Assembly (NCBI GenBank): GCA_023935145.1
Contig: CM043704.1
Location: 95,381,873 to 95,445,872, forward strand
DNA from: Bretschneidera sinensis
Lineage: Eukaryota; Streptophyta; Magnoliopsida; Brassicales; Akaniaceae
DNA length: 64,000 nucleotides
Direction: 5' to 3'
Shown: piece by piece, positions 20,801-34,430 of the stretch
How positions within the stretch are numbered: position 1 is the stretch's first letter
Layout of the letters: the number at the start of each line of letters is the position of its first letter
Notes under the pieces: model-generated
Told to the model about the DNA's origin: nothing
Databases searched by the model: none
The model's input: only the letters and a program-made list of their open reading frames with translations
Program-made: the position numbers and the translations under genes

Positions 20801-23800
20801 GAAAATGCTAGCATAATATTTCTTAAGAAACACCTTTGTAAGTTTTTTTGAATTCATTCTAGTTTTGGAATGCGTGATGCATAACACAAGTAAATTTGCT
20901 TACCAAAGCAATCCTCTCGGCTACAAGCCAGATTTCAACGGTAATGGAATCCATAAGGTATGCACAGTTATGCAATCAATAAGAAGGTTATGCTCCATCC
21001 TCTGTATTTGTTTTGAATATTTGTAATTCCTTGGATCTGCTACTTAGTAGCAACGAGGCAGTCATCCATGAAAAACTTGTCATGCCAGGTGACAAGATCA
21101 TTTTTTTAGATGAAGTGGGTTTGGTGATGTATTGATTAAATTTTCCCATCTCAGTATCTCCATCACATGTATGTGTATACTGATTATTTCATCTTTGACA
21201 GGCAGATTTTGACTTATGTACTGAATGCTTTAATTATGGGAAGTTTGGCTCAAACATGTCTTCATCAGATTTTATTCTCATGGAACCCGCTGAGGTCCCT
21301 GGTGTCGCTGGTGGGAAGTGGACAGATCAGGAGACTCTTCTTCTCCTCGAAGCTTTGGAACTTTATAAAGAAAATTGGAATGAGATTGCAGAGCATGTTG
21401 CCACAAAAACAAAAGCTCAGTGTATACTACACTTTGTTCAAATGCCAATTGAGGATGCCTTTCTTGATTGTGATGATGATGTAGATGCCAGTTCCAAAGA
21501 AACTGCAGTTCCAGCTGCAGCAAATGATGATACATCTATACCTAAAGATGTCCCTGAGGCAACTGAGGGTAAGACTCGTGTTATTGATGGTCAGCCCCTA
21601 TCTTCCCCAACGGAAACTTCAAAAGCAGATGATGCAAGTGAAGTGAAAGTTTGTCAGGAAACTTCAAAATCTGAAGACACAAATGAAGCGAAATTTGGTC
21701 AGGAAATGTCAAAATCCAAAGATACCAATGAAGTGAAAGGTGGACAAGAGACTGGTGAAAACTTAGAACTGGAGGCTCTTAGGGAAGCATTTGAAGCTGT
21801 TGGCTATCTTCTAACACCTGAAAGCCAACTCTCCTTTGCAGACGTAGGAAACCCTGTCATGGCATTGGTAAGTTGAATGTTACATCAATATAGTTAGGAC
21901 CTTCTTAGGGTGCAAGTGGAGGGAAAATCTAGGACCATTTCTAAGTTCAAAATGACCTATTAGATTTTACTCACATTTTTTTGTGTGTTAGCCTTACCAA
22001 ATGCTGCTGATGTTCTAGATCTTACTCTCTTCTACAGGCAGCTTTCTTGACACGGTTGGTGGGCTCTGATGTCGCTACTGCTTCGGCATGTGCTTCCTTA
22101 AAATCCATTTCTGGCAATTCTCCTGGCATGCAGCTGGCTGCAAGGCACTGCTTTCTTTTGGAAGATCCACCAGATAACAAGAAGGAATCAGCTGGTTCTG
22201 AGAGGTATGTGAACTTATGTGGCTCTTATATTGCTGTGGCAGTTTGTGACAGTTGAGTCTGACTTCAGTAAGAGATTTGCAGTGCTTTTGCTGAGATGAG
22301 TGGTCAGGCTGCTCATAAAGATGAGAAACCTGAAGACAAAAACCAGAAACAGGATAACACTCCCTCAGTTTTGGATGACAGAGATATATCAAATGATCAT
22401 GGCGAGAAGAAAATTGAAGATTCTGTTCCAGAAGAAAAGAGACCCCCAGTTTGTGCCAATGTTGAATCCACTGCAAAATTAAATGCATCAGAAGAACCAG
22501 GGAGAATAGTTACTCACGAGGAAGTTGAACCTAATAATTTGAAAGAATTAGCTGAATCAAAGTTATCCAAGGACCATGAACCAAGTATCGTGGAGGAACC
22601 AAATGATTTAGTAACTGAGGTTCCTCCAAGTTCTTTGAAGGATTCAGGGGGAAAAACTTCAGCAGAAGAGCTGTCGCAGCCTATAGAGGCTGCAAAGGAT
22701 GTAAATATATCATCTGATTGTCTTCCCACCGAAAAAAGTGAGCCTTGTCAACTAGATACATCAAAGTCAGTTGGAGAAGCCTCTCAACCTACAGAGCCAC
22801 TAAAAGATGTAGCAATGGCAGATTCTCTGCCCTCAGAGAAGAATGAACCTCAGCAACCAGTTACAACAGTTGGAGAGGAGCCCTCTCAACCTACAGAGGC
22901 ACTAAAGGATGTAGATATTGTGTCTGATACACTAACCTCGCAGCAGCCAGTTACATTGAGCTCAGTGCTTGAAAATGGAGGGGCAGCAGGTTTTTTCATT
23001 TCTCTCTCTCTCTCTAATTGTCTCGTCAGATTGGGGAATATGAAATATAAGGGCTGCAAAGCCAGTGTTATTGGGATAAATTCTGAAAAATGTGTCAGCG
23101 TTTGTGTACTTGTACATCTTTAAAATACATAATATAATACTAACAAAAAAGGTGGAGTGGAGAAAGGAGTGTATGGTCTGGAAAGCTTTGAGCATATCAT
23201 TCTTTTTTCCTCCCTTCTTTTAGAAGCTTTATGAGACTACGTAAGGAATTTTCCAAATTATTTTGGATGGTGTAGATGTACTTTGAATCATTGGAACGAT
23301 AGGTGATGAATTCATGCCATTCGAGAGTTTCTCTTTTAGTGTATTAGTAAAGCGTTTTTTTTTTTGGGGGGGAGGGGGAGCTTCAGCAATTCATAGTTAA
23401 CAAGAATTTTGGTCAATTTAAAACTGTTGCATGCATGGTGCCTATGCTATTCTAATTACCTCTCCTTATCTGATTTGAACCTGCAGAGGAGGATCAAACT
23501 AAAGATGGCAAAATAGAGAAACATGACTGTGAAGGGACAAAAGATGACCACATCGTTAATAAAATAAAGCTTGCTGCAGTTTCTACACTCTCAGCAGCAG
23601 CAGTGAAGGCAAAACTTCTTGCAAACCAGGAAGAGGACCAAATCCGACAACTTGCTACATCGCTGATAGAGAAGCAGGTAATCTCATATTCACGTAGGTT
23701 TTTGTTTGATGTTTTATGAATAATTATGGAGTTTAGGAAACTGACTTTTGAAGGCTTCCATTTCTTGCAGTTACATAAGCTGGAAACCAAGTTAGGTTTC

Positions 23801-24133
23801 TTTAACGAGATGGATAATGTGATGATGAGGGTAAGGGAGCAATTGGACAGGTCAAGGCAAAGGCTGTACAACGAGAGGGCACAGATAATTGCAGCCCGAC
23901 TTGGCTTACCAGCTTCATCATCTAGAGCAATGCCGCCATCATTACCTACCAACAGAATTGCAACAAACTTTGCTAATTCAGTTCCAAGGCCCCCTATGGC
24001 CATGAGTTCACTGAGGCCACCGATGTCAAGACCCATGGGGCCAATAGGTCCTACTTCTAATCCATTGGTATCTACTACTGTGACGGGAAGTTCAGTTCAG
24101 CCTTCTGGCCCAGAGAAACTCTCTTCGGTTTGA
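17868..24133 (+). CDS. SWI3D: SWI/SNF complex subunit SWI3D
   Basis: This is a core subunit of plant SWI/SNF (BAF-type) chromatin remodellers in the nucleus, homologous to BAF155/170. Seven exons join in frame: 17868-18345, 20038-20564, 21202-21867, 22038-22204, 22283-22989, 23487-23677 and 23771-24133, giving 1032 aa (Arabidopsis SWI3D is close to 985). The N-terminus [11 protein letters not shown] is typical of SWI3D. A SWIRM domain spans about residues 155-242 ([28 protein letters not shown]). A ZZ zinc finger, the mark of the D class, lies at about 313-360 ([17 protein letters not shown], then DLCTECF across an intron). SANT is at about 373-425 ([20 protein letters not shown]). The C-terminal SWIRM-associated coiled-coil region follows ([38 protein letters not shown]) and a Pro/Met-rich tail. 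The middle is acidic and repeat-built. All introns are GT-AG; intron 1 is 1.7 kb. Confidence 0.96.
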
Positions 24134-25769
24134 ACAAAGTAATTTCGACTCAGAGTACTTGTGAATACAATTTTATTCATTCTGATACACTGGTCGACTA
24201 TTACCAGTTTTACCAAGTGAGTACCTTTTTTTCACTAAATAATGTTGTTGTTGTTGGATTTTTTTTTATTTGGAAGGTTTCTTGGCAACATAAGAGCATT
24301 TGTTTTTTATATCAAGCTTAAATGCATTTTTGTCATTTTCTATTCAGCCAAATCTTGGAAGGCCCTCCAGAGGGTAAGAGTATTTGCAATTTGGTACCAG
24401 GAAATTTTGTAGGAGTATTTGCAAATTCAGCTGGCATCCAATCATGCGAGTAAAGAGCAGGTTTTTAATTTCATCTTCTCTTATTAAGCTACTGTTGCTC
24501 AAGCATTGGCCTGGTTTGGACTGACTTGGGACTGTTAAAGTTACAGCTTGGAATTTTTTCTCTGATGTTTGTAATTTTGTAAGTCAATGTAGTGTGACAT
24601 AGTTGACCAGTGTAAGTCTGTGCAAAGGTCTGTATCATTTGTAACCTTGAATTACTGAACTATTCCAATGTGTAAGCATGCCGAGGGGTAGCATATTAGG
24701 TTTAAGATTTAATATAGATGCACTTACGTTATGATAGATAGTTCGCTAGCACAACGAAGTACCAGCATATTTTGCTGTCGTATTTATCGTTTCTACATGA
24801 TTTTGAACTTTTTGTGCTCTTTGTTGAATTCAGAATACGGTGTAGCTTTGCCCTAATTGAGCTGTAGTGTGTTTTTTAGAAGAAATCCTTAAATACTTTA
24901 AGGCTTTGTCTGGTTTGGCACAAGGAATGAATTGAAAATAAAATAGAATTAATGTTATAAAAGTGAAGTTTGAGGGGACTGAGAGGAAGAGGTGTTGGGT
25001 GATTTTGTTAGTAAAATATGATGTCTCAGGCTTTAATTGAAAGGAATAAGATTGTCTTGGGCATGGAATATACTACACAAATAAACTATCAACTCATTCC
25101 CTCAAATTTCATTTGGCTCAAGAATGTTGTTTATTCCTCTTGTATTCATGTGAATCTTTTATAAAAATTTATCGAGGGAGTCTTACATAAATGTGAGGAA
25201 GAAGCAATCCGGAATATCGAATAGTTTCTTGTTTTTTAGAGCATGTATACATGCAATCAACTTGCAAACATCAGTCGGTTCTTTTTATTTCACATTGGCG
25301 GAAATCGAAAAAGAGTTGACCACTAACCCAACAGTACCAAAAGATATCAAGAAGGGATAGTTTAATACAAAAAACAAAATTATGACCTCCAGAAGCATCT
25401 TCGCCAAGTACAAATTCACTACATGGGATCTTCAAAGTACCATATAAATTACATCTTCAAAGTTTTTGCTAAGAATATTGTATCTTAATAATTGAAAGAA
25501 ACAACTAATATCATTATAAGGAAATCAAAGACCAGTTGCCAACAAGATAGTTTCCAGCAAGAGGCAAAACGTAACAACTCAACTAAATCCAACCAGCATT
25601 AACGACCAATTTGTTCTCCACACAAGCACTAATGTACACTGTAGCCTGATACATATCCATAAAAATGGAAACTAAGGCCAAATCACTGTAATACGTCTGA
25701 AGACCCCTTTTCTGTGCATAAGCCACTTCTGAAGACAATATTGCTGCTGAAAAGAATTGGGTGATATAT
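24134..25769. other. Intergenic region between the convergent genes SWI3D and RABG3
   Basis: It holds the 3' UTRs of both genes: SWI3D probably to about 24700 and RABG3 from about 25380. Around 24900-25140 is a stretch beginning GGCTTTGTCTGGTTTGGCA and later carrying CATTTGGCTCAAGAATG, which is MITE-like, but no clean terminal repeats or target duplication were found. No ORF of interest. Confidence 0.4.
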
Positions 25770-28700
25770 TTAGCACTCGCATCCAGTCGACCTTGGCCGG
25801 CTGGAGGTTGCAACATCAATAGTGTCTGGCAAGTATCTTCAAAAGAGAAATTCAACCAGAAGCACAAAAGCCACTGTTAGTAACATGGTTATCTCAAAAA
25901 GTAAATGAAAAAAAAAACAATTCAATAATTGAACTTCAGGATTAATGTAGTAAGCAAGTTCAAATGTAGCAACCGTGTCACTATGGAATCAGTACAATCT
26001 GCTAACATTTTGACTTTTTGTAATTGCAATAAACAAAATATCACTTTGAAATAATTCACGGTACTAGAAACTGATTAAAAATAATGGCAAGAGCATATCT
26101 TATTATTTAAGACAGTCACTGCTCAAATTTCAGAATGGTAAACTACCATAACAAGTAGCACTCCAGCAAAATTACAGCCACTAATAAGTACAGATGAATA
26201 AATGCCCATGCCCAAAATTCATAATTAGCCATGTTTCTGGAAAACCAAAACAGTAAAATAACAACAGACGAACTAAAAAGCAAAACAAAATAAAAGAGAA
26301 GGCACATACTATTAATTAAAATTAAGAAAAAGTATTAGATGCTTTGTAGCAAACCACAGAATTATTGTTTAGCTAAAATACATTTAGTTTCATTCAGCCA
26401 TATTCCTTAACCATGGGGAATTAAGAAAAGGGCGTGTATATGTGTGTGTGCACTCGTGCATGATGGTTAAATTTTCAACTTACATCTCTTCCTCTTCTCC
26501 ACTCTTCAGGGCATTCTTCGCTATGCACTGGAAAGCTTCTTCTACATTAATGCCTTCCTTGGCAGAGGTCTCAAAATATGGGATATTTCCTTTTGAGGCA
26601 CACCATGCTCGGGCCTTCTTCTCTGAAACCTGGAAGGTTAACACAAAAATATATCTTAAGCGTGTGTGAGAGAGAGATTCAAAATATTTATATAGATAAG
26701 TACACACACAGAGAATTTCAAGGAAATGCATACCACTCGACTGTTTCCACCATCCACATCAACTTTGTTGCCAAGTACAACAAATGGGAAATTCTCTGGA
26801 TCTGATGGACTTGCCTGCAGGAGGTTTCCCAAATCATCATTACAAATTCAAAAAATTCTCTTCCATTGAATAATCCTGGAGATTTTACACTTTTCAGCAG
26901 AATTTTTGCAAAGAACAGCAATGCATACCTGAATAAGAAATTCTTCCCTCCAGTTGTTAAGGTTGTCAAATGATTTCATTGAATTAACATCATATACAAG
27001 AACACAGCAATCAGCACCACGATAGAAAGCTACACCTAAGCTTTGGAATCTTTCCTGGCCAGCAGTATCCCAGATCTACAATAACCCCACCCCCCAAAAA
27101 AAATCGGTTAATTCAGTGGTCATAAAAAAACACAAAAAAAATACATTAAGTGAACAAAACACAGAAAGATTATCTTAGATGACTTATAGCACTAGCCGTA
27201 ATGCTACAAATGTAGGAGGCACTCTGAAGAAACATGAATCATTGGCAGGCTAAACAAATGAACTAAACTTGATTAGATATAGTATGTTTTAAAAAAGTTT
27301 TTTTGAAGGATGTGCTACGGTGTACCTCAAGGTGAGGCGTGATATTTATCTCAGAAGTAATAAATTTTAGCAGCAACTCCAAAAGCACATGCCCCACTGC
27401 CCCACACAAGTGAGCATATGTTTTTTGCTCGTATCACTTATACATTTCATCTAGTGAAGCTTCTGCCCCATTTCGCTTCTAGTTATCTAATGTAAAACAA
27501 TAACTTTACAAAGCTGGTCTCAAAAACAACTTAAGGGCGACTAGTGAGAGCCTTCCTGTTTGAACTAAGAACTTGTAACAAATATTAAAGGGCACATGTT
27601 TCTGATATATACTTTCAATTGAAAAATAAGACAATTTTTACCTATTTATAAATGCTATTTAATATTTTTATTTTTAAATAAAAACATGAAAGTCGATAAC
27701 TTATGCCTAGACTTTAAGAGGCTAGCTAAAACGCTTAGTCCAACATATTTGTTTTTAAAAACTTTGATTACATACTTCATGAATAAAGGGGGGAAATTTC
27801 ATCCAGCAATCAACTGATGCAAACCCTAACAAGCAAAGAAAAATACAAACCTAACAGGCACAAAAAATAAAGCAATCATTTCCTTGTCGATATAAATACT
27901 ACAAGGTTGAAAACTCTCCTCAAGCTTCTCAGATATCATAGGTCTTTAACCAGAAAAGTATGGATTATGTCACAACCAAAACCCAAAGCTGTTGACTATT
28001 GCAATCTAAAAACAATAAATATTTACAGCATAACCAAAGATGAAGACACTTGCAGCTAGACACGCATGACCAACAAATAAACAAGATAACAGTTTTGATG
28101 GAAGGGCAAAAGACAAGCTCTAGAATTCTTGGCAATTGTGAGTATACAGAGGTAGTAACTGAACAAAAGAAAGAAACCTACAGTTGCCTACAAATACGCA
28201 GAAACCAAGCACACTGGTGGTTTTATAATATATATCACCTTATGATAATCTTTCAGTAAGATGAACTTTCACACCCTGACAAAATAAGGGTGCAGCAGTT
28301 GAAGACAAATGAAAGGAACTTAAAGCTCCATACATGCAAGATTAGCAAAAGTGCTGCGAAACAATGCATTCTGGTATTCCTCATCACGAACAACAACTCT
28401 CAAATTTTGAAAACCCTCAGAACTTCGTACACAGGCACTTTCCACTTTGCCACACCTTGTTATTTGAAGACTGGGATAAATACGCAGAAACCAAGCACAC
28501 TGGTGGTTTTATAATATATATCACCTTATGATAATCTTTCAGCAAGATGAACTTTCACAGCCTGACAAAATAAGGATGCAGCAGTTGAAGACAAATGAAA
28601 GGAACTTAAAGCTCCATACATGCAAGATTAGCAAAAGTGCTGCGAAACATTGCATTCTGGCATTCTGGTATTACTCATCACAAACAACAACTCTTAAATT

Positions 28701-31044
28701 TTGAAAACCCTCAGAACTTCATATACGGGCACTTTCCACTTTGCCACACCTTGTTATTTAAAAACTTTTATTACATACTTCATTAATAAGGGGGAGAATT
28801 TCATCCAGCAATCAACTGATGCAAACCCTAACAAGCAAAGAAAAATACAAACCTAACAGGCACAAAAAATAAAGCAATCATTTCCTCGTCGATATAAATA
28901 CTACAAGGCTGAAAACTCTCAAGCTTCTCAGATATCATAGGTCTTTAACCAGAAAAGTATGGATTATGTCACAAACAAAACCCAAAGCTGTTGACTATTG
29001 CAATCTAAAAACAATAAATATTTACAGCATAACCAAAGATGAAGACACTTGCAGCTAGACATGCATGACCGACAAATAAACAAGATAACAGTTTCGATGG
29101 AAGGGCAAAAGACAAGCTTCGATGGAAGGGCAAAAGACAAGCTCTAGAATTCTTGGCAATTGTGAGTATACAGAGGTAGGAATTGAACAAAAGAAAGAAA
29201 CCTACAGTTGCCTATAAATACACAGAAACCAAGCACACTAGTGGTTTTATGATATATATCACCTTATGATAATCTTTCAGCAAGATGAACTTTCACACCC
29301 TGACAAAATAAGGGTGCAGCAGTTGAAGACAAATGAAAGGAACTTAGAGCTCCATACATGCAAGATTAGCAAAAGTGCTGCGAAACACTGCATTCTGGTA
29401 TTCCTCATCAAGAACAACAACTCTCAAATTTTGAAAACCCTCATAACTTCATATACGGACACTTTCCACTTTGCCACACCTTGTTATTTGAAGACTGGGA
29501 TCTAACCGAAACTATTTGATCAAACTTTTCAAATATATTCTTAACCATCAAAATTACCCTGTTAAAATAAGATTATTGACGATCATATGGAGATCCTGAT
29601 CTTTCATTATCAGATACCACAGATGCTTACAAGGGAACCGAGAATTTTTCGTCACAGCCTTTTATGTGCAAATACAAATGGTACAGTTCCCAGATTCAAG
29701 ATTTCCGCAAAAGAAATTTTCAAGGAACATTAAAATTTCACAATTCTGATATTTCTTTTGTTTTTCAGTTTGCCCTTCACTAGTGCATGTGAACTAGTGG
29801 TTACCAACTTTTTTTCCTGAACAGAGCAAGAGGTCAGTAAACTGTCCATTACTGATTACAAACATGCAAATATTGATCACAGATACATTCAAATTCAACC
29901 ATATTCAGATGACTTGTTGTAGATCATATGCGCCTAGGATGCTAAATAATAGACCCATAAATGAAGGCAATTAAACATAACTAGAAAATATAAATATTAA
30001 AACACAAAATACAAAAGCATCCAAGCACTTCTAAAACATAGACATCTAAACCAACACCCACTTTAAAGCACAGGCTTTCTAGCACATAATTAGATATTTA
30101 AATGATTTAATCAAGAAGCTAAGTCGCTATCACAAACCTGCAAGGTGAAAAGCCTGTCTTCGAACTGAACTTCCTTGGTCAAAAAATCAGCCCCAATAGT
30201 GGCCTTGTACTGATTGCTAAACTTTTTATTTACATATCTAAAAGCATAATGTCAAGGGAAAACAACACCAAATCTTTTGCTTAAAAAGAAGAAGAAAAAA
30301 AAATCCCACAAGCTCAACAAAGAGGCCACTTAATACCATAATCGTATCATCAAAGAGAACAAGAACAGTATTTTTTTCAGCAGCAAGCAACATAAACATA
30401 TGTTTACTCAAATTAATGGGAATTTAAGGATACTGATTCATCAAAGAGGTCTTGCCCACCCTGCAAATCACCAGATAAATTCAATCAATAATTACCCGCA
30501 TTACATGAACATTATCTATAAACTAGAAAAAACAAAACAGACATCTCTTCCAAGCAGAACTTAACAATTCGCATTCATATTGATATGGATGGACATGTTT
30601 GTTTCACCAAATTAACTTCATTTTGAGTAAAATTCTCCCCAACAAATGAAAATTCCATGTGTAAGCAAAACCACTTTACGAAATTCTACCAAAACAGACA
30701 TTTATAGTTCAAGATTCAAATCATATAATTTCTCCCTTGATTTAAAATCACAAAAACTTACATCTAACGGATAATAGGGAAAAAAAATAATTAAAGCAAG
30801 TAATTAAAAACACCTGAAATCTTATAATCAAATCTCATCAAATTTCTAATGAACAAATATAATCATATACAACGGATCAATCTTCCTATATTAAGATCTC
30901 AAAAGATCCGCCTAATTTGTACAGAAGATCCTAGAACAGGAAACCAAAGCCCCTACATACACACATATAATAGAGAGAGAGAGTAACAGACCCGCTATCG
31001 CCGAGTATGATGACCTTCAAGAGAGTTCTTCTACGGGACGGCAT
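25770..31044 (-). CDS. RABG3: Rab7-type small GTPase, RABG3 group
   Basis: This GTPase acts at late endosomes/prevacuolar compartments and the vacuole membrane in membrane fusion. Seven exons on the minus strand (31044-30992, 30460-30434, 30237-30138, 27075-26929, 26814-26734, 26629-26484, 25836-25770) join in frame to 206 aa, the usual length of RABG3 proteins. Nucleotide-binding motifs are intact: GDSGVGKTS (residues 15-23), the switch I region with [16 protein letters not shown] (62-68), NKVD (125-128) and ETSAK (156-160). The Gln in WDTAGQE is present, so it should hydrolyse GTP. The C-terminus ends CEC (204-206), a double geranylgeranylation signal. Intron 3 is 3.1 kb and contains a compound duplication. 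Exon 2 is only 27 nt. Confidence 0.97.
27754..29505. repeat. Compound direct duplication (A-B-B-A-B) inside RABG3 intron 3
   Basis: Block A (about 27754-28191) recurs at about 28757-29214, and block B (about 28192-28477) recurs at about 28478-28756 and 29215-29505. The A-B unit is repeated with a period of about 1.0 kb, and B alone is doubled with a period of 286 bp. Copies differ by scattered substitutions and small indels and look well over 90% identical by eye. The second A copy has an extra 24-bp tandem duplication around GATGGAAGGGCAAAAGACAA (29095-29142). No coding capacity is apparent. Confidence 0.85.
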
Positions 31045-31436
31045 CGTGTTATACAGAAATCGATCGATCTATAGAGAAAGAGAAAGTTTGCTGAATAAAT
31101 TAGAGAGAGAATTGGAGTTTGCGGTCTCAGTGAAATATCTACTCTTGTTCGCTCTGAATTCGGAAAAGCGTTTTTTTTTCCCTTTCTTTCTAAGCTATTC
31201 GGAACTTTCTACCCAGCTTACTCAGCCAAAAGCTGTTATGATCTTACCTGTTATTTGTCACCTCGGATTAGTCAAATTAGTATTTTTATTTTTATTTTCA
31301 TTTAATTCTTTTAAATTTTGACGGTATATTCCAGAATTTGTTTGGGTGACAGCTGCAAGTGCAGTTTGCCGACATCGAATCCAATCATTTAATCTGTTAA
31401 AAACAATTAATATCTTGGACTTTTAGTTGCCAAGCA

Positions 31437-31510
31437 GCTCTCGTAGCTCAGTTGGTTAGAGCACCCGTTTAGTAAGCGGGAGGTCTTGAGTTCGACTCTC
31501 AACGAGAGCA
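31437..31510 (+). tRNA. tRNA-Thr: tRNA-Thr (anticodon AGU)
   Basis: A full cloverleaf can be drawn. The acceptor stem is GCTCTCG/CGAGAGC with discriminator A. The D arm is GCTCAGTTGGTTAGAGC. The anticodon stem is CCCGT/GCGGG with loop TTAGTAA, giving anticodon AGT. The variable loop is AGGTC-like, and the T arm is TTGAG-TTCGACT-CTCAA. Internal A and B boxes (TAGCTCAGTTGG, GAGTTCGACTC) are intact and there is no intron. A CAA motif just upstream (31431-31433) is common before plant tRNA genes. Confidence 0.97.
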
Positions 31511-31520
31511 ATGGTTTATT

Positions 31521-31532
31521 GTTTTTTTTTTT
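31521..31532 (+). terminator. Pol III terminator of tRNA-Thr
   Basis: An uninterrupted run of T begins 11 bases after the mature 3' end of the tRNA, as expected for RNA polymerase III termination. Confidence 0.75.
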
Positions 31533-34430
31533 TTAATTTTTTCCCACCGACCTCCAAAGGACAATAAAAATGAAACTTTCCCTTTGAGGGTTGTGACTGC
31601 GTGTATATACATTCTCAGACAATAATGAACATCAAATGAAATTACTATAAAAAACCAGATTTTTTTTTCTTTTTGGACATTAGGTGATACATAGTTCATA
31701 GTTTCGAACTTACAATGAAATCGAAAAAATTTATTAATAATTATAAAAAAAATTGAATAATAACTATTTAAAAATATTAAATTAAAAAAAATTTAAATAT
31801 CAAAATTCCTATTCAATTTCTCCGTGATTTCTAATGAATTTTTTTAATTCTATGGTAACTCTCTGGTTTCATGAAATCACCGCTCTATAAATATTACATA
31901 ATTAATATCTCAACAAACATTAGTGTGTATCAATTTGTTTTTTTATATGATAAAACAATTACTTTCATATCCCTTACCTTCGTACCCGTCTCTCCATTCC
32001 TTCACTATTTTTAGTCGTTGGGAACAAGATTCCTCCTTTACAGGGCTTTACCACGAGACAGACAACATTATCTTTTCATAATTATTATCTATTTAATTAA
32101 AAATAATATAATACAACGTAAAAAAACAGATAATTATAATATAAATAAAAATATTGTACTATATGATACTAATATATATCTATTTAGGGTATAATCATAG
32201 TATATTTATCATTAAAAAGAAAGTTCATATACTCTTACCATATAGATATCAATTTGTTGCTACTATATATTTTCATTCCCTCAGGCTAAAAATGATTCCT
32301 TAAGCCTCGTTTACCATTGCTTTGCAATTAATTAATTACAACGTATATGCATTATGCATGTTTTGTAACATCTTAAAAAATCATTTATAATTAGTACATA
32401 AAACACTATTTTTGGATTAGAGAACTCGGATTTGGCTTAATTTATCAATTATGATACCACTATAGTTATTGAGTAAAAAGCTAAATAACAAACTGTGTCC
32501 CTAATTAAAAACATAAATATCAACCTAAGTTATTGAATGAAATGTAGAATCAGCTTTCATGGATGATGGATCCCATCAGATTGTGACAACAAGTTTTTTC
32601 ATTGCAAATTGGTACTAATTACGGGTACGATGCTTATACACTTTCACTTGTTCTACTCGTGTCAGATATATGGATAGACTCGAATCGAATCAAGTCCGAA
32701 TATTAAGGTATTCGAGTTCGATTCGACTTAAGATGAACAAGTTCAAGCTCAATAACAAACTAGCATATTCGAGCTCAAGTTTGAGTCTGAACTATAATTT
32801 TAATAAATATAAAAATTAAATAAATATTGGTTCGAGCTCGATAATACTTTATCGAACTGTTCGAGAAGATTTCAAACCGAATCTTAAGGTATTCAAGTTT
32901 AGCTCGATAAGCTATTCGAGCCTCGAGTTCGATATCAAATAGCTCAATAAAAGCTCAGCTTCGATTCCAGCCCTAACTGGACACTAACATTTCGGATAAG
33001 TTTGTGGCTAAAGGATCTAGATCTGAGCCTATTTTTGAATGCCAAAGTTTGAATGTTAGAGTCGAGATCTAGGATCTCCCATACAGTGGTGTTGAACCGT
33101 GAGATGTATTTTCGAAGCTTTTCTCCCTTGCGTTGAATGATATTGAAGAGGCTCTATGACATTTTCTTTGACCCCTTTACTGCTGAGGACACAGCACCTC
33201 CTCGACACTCAATGCCTAGAATGTGATATCACAGAAATTAAGTTTTGCTTAAAGACATTCAAAGAGAAGTTGCCAGAAGTCGTACCTCAAGACTCAGGTG
33301 GCCAACGATATGGATGATCGACCCTACACCCTCAAAAGGCATAATCAAGTAGCCCCTAGGCAGCATTTCAGCTTTAACAAACTGAGATATGATGTTTGAA
33401 TATTTTAAATTCAAATTAAAAGAAAAATTAAAAAATATAAATGAATTTGACATTCGAACACATATTTATGTTCGATATTCATATCCGAATTCATGTAACA
33501 TAGCTTACAGTATGATATGATTGGATAAACTACAACATTAACAGTAAGATCACCATTAATTTAGATATTTTACTTACAAAAAAGGGATTCAGAATGGTTG
33601 CATCTGCAACATAATTAATTAATAATTTTCTCCATTTCTCACCGTCAATAAAAATATATATTACAGATTTTAAGTTCTGGCAAGGAAGCACCGTGCAGAA
33701 ATTCATAATCCAGTGGATTAATGATGAAACAACAGAGCCAAAGCGTAGGAACTACTCAGAATTAGTATAAAAAAAAGTTGTTTTAATTAAAAATTCTTCC
33801 CCCAAGTTATATGTTGTGAATTAAATTTTTTTTTTTTTTGTGGCTGCATTTATTTACAGTTGTGCTTAAAACCGTTTTAGTTGGAGAGAATTGAGATTTA
33901 TTAGGCCAAATTGAGGTTTTTTTTTTTTTTGTTTTTTTGTTTGTAACAAACTAATTATATAATGATGGGTGCAGTACAAATATAGCAAAAATGAAAAAGA
34001 AATTAATAATACCAATACGAAAAAAATAGAACTTGAAATAGAGACTTCCCTCGTTTGTAGGAGATGATTCTCGCCAAGGAAAAATCTCTCATGTACGTGA
34101 GTATTACCACGCAACATTTTCCCTCCTTCCTTTGAGAATCCGGCTACCCTTCTCCCTCAGGTACTATGATCTCTTCTTTTTTTTTTCTCTTTTTGTATCA
34201 ATCTAAGAAAGAAAACAATGTTAGAATTGTTTGAGCTAGAAACCAAGTAAATGATTCATGTATGTTGTTGGCTTCAAATATTATATCATGATCACGTAAA
34301 ATATACTTTCATCCAATTTTCTTTTGTTGAATGCTTGATTAAATTAGGATATCACGACCATCATTATTTGGAGGAGAGGTGGGATTTCTCCGGCAGCCTT
34401 TGACGTCGTCAAAAAAAAAAACCACTAAAA
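31533..34430. other. Intergenic region with dispersed repeat, upstream of PERK
   Basis: Mostly AT-rich. At about 32680-32970 there is a segment rich in TCGAGCTCGA/AGCTCGATA-type words, a family that recurs at 39640-39775 and 40120-40340. Region 33030-33470 is of more normal base composition but has no open frame of a known family. A possible 5' UTR intron of PERK may lie between the donor at CTCAG/GTACTATG (about 34160) and the acceptor AAATTAG/GATATC (about 34348). No gene is supported. Confidence 0.45.
32680..32970. repeat. Dispersed AGCTCGA-rich repeat, copy 1
   Basis: The words TTCGAGTTCGATTCG, TTCGAGCTCGATAA and GCCTCGAGTTCGATA are spread over 290 bp in AT-rich DNA. The segment ends with GATTCCAGCCCTAAC, a phrase I associate with a widespread plant repeat of this composition. 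Related segments occur elsewhere in the window. Its class is not known to me. Confidence 0.45.
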
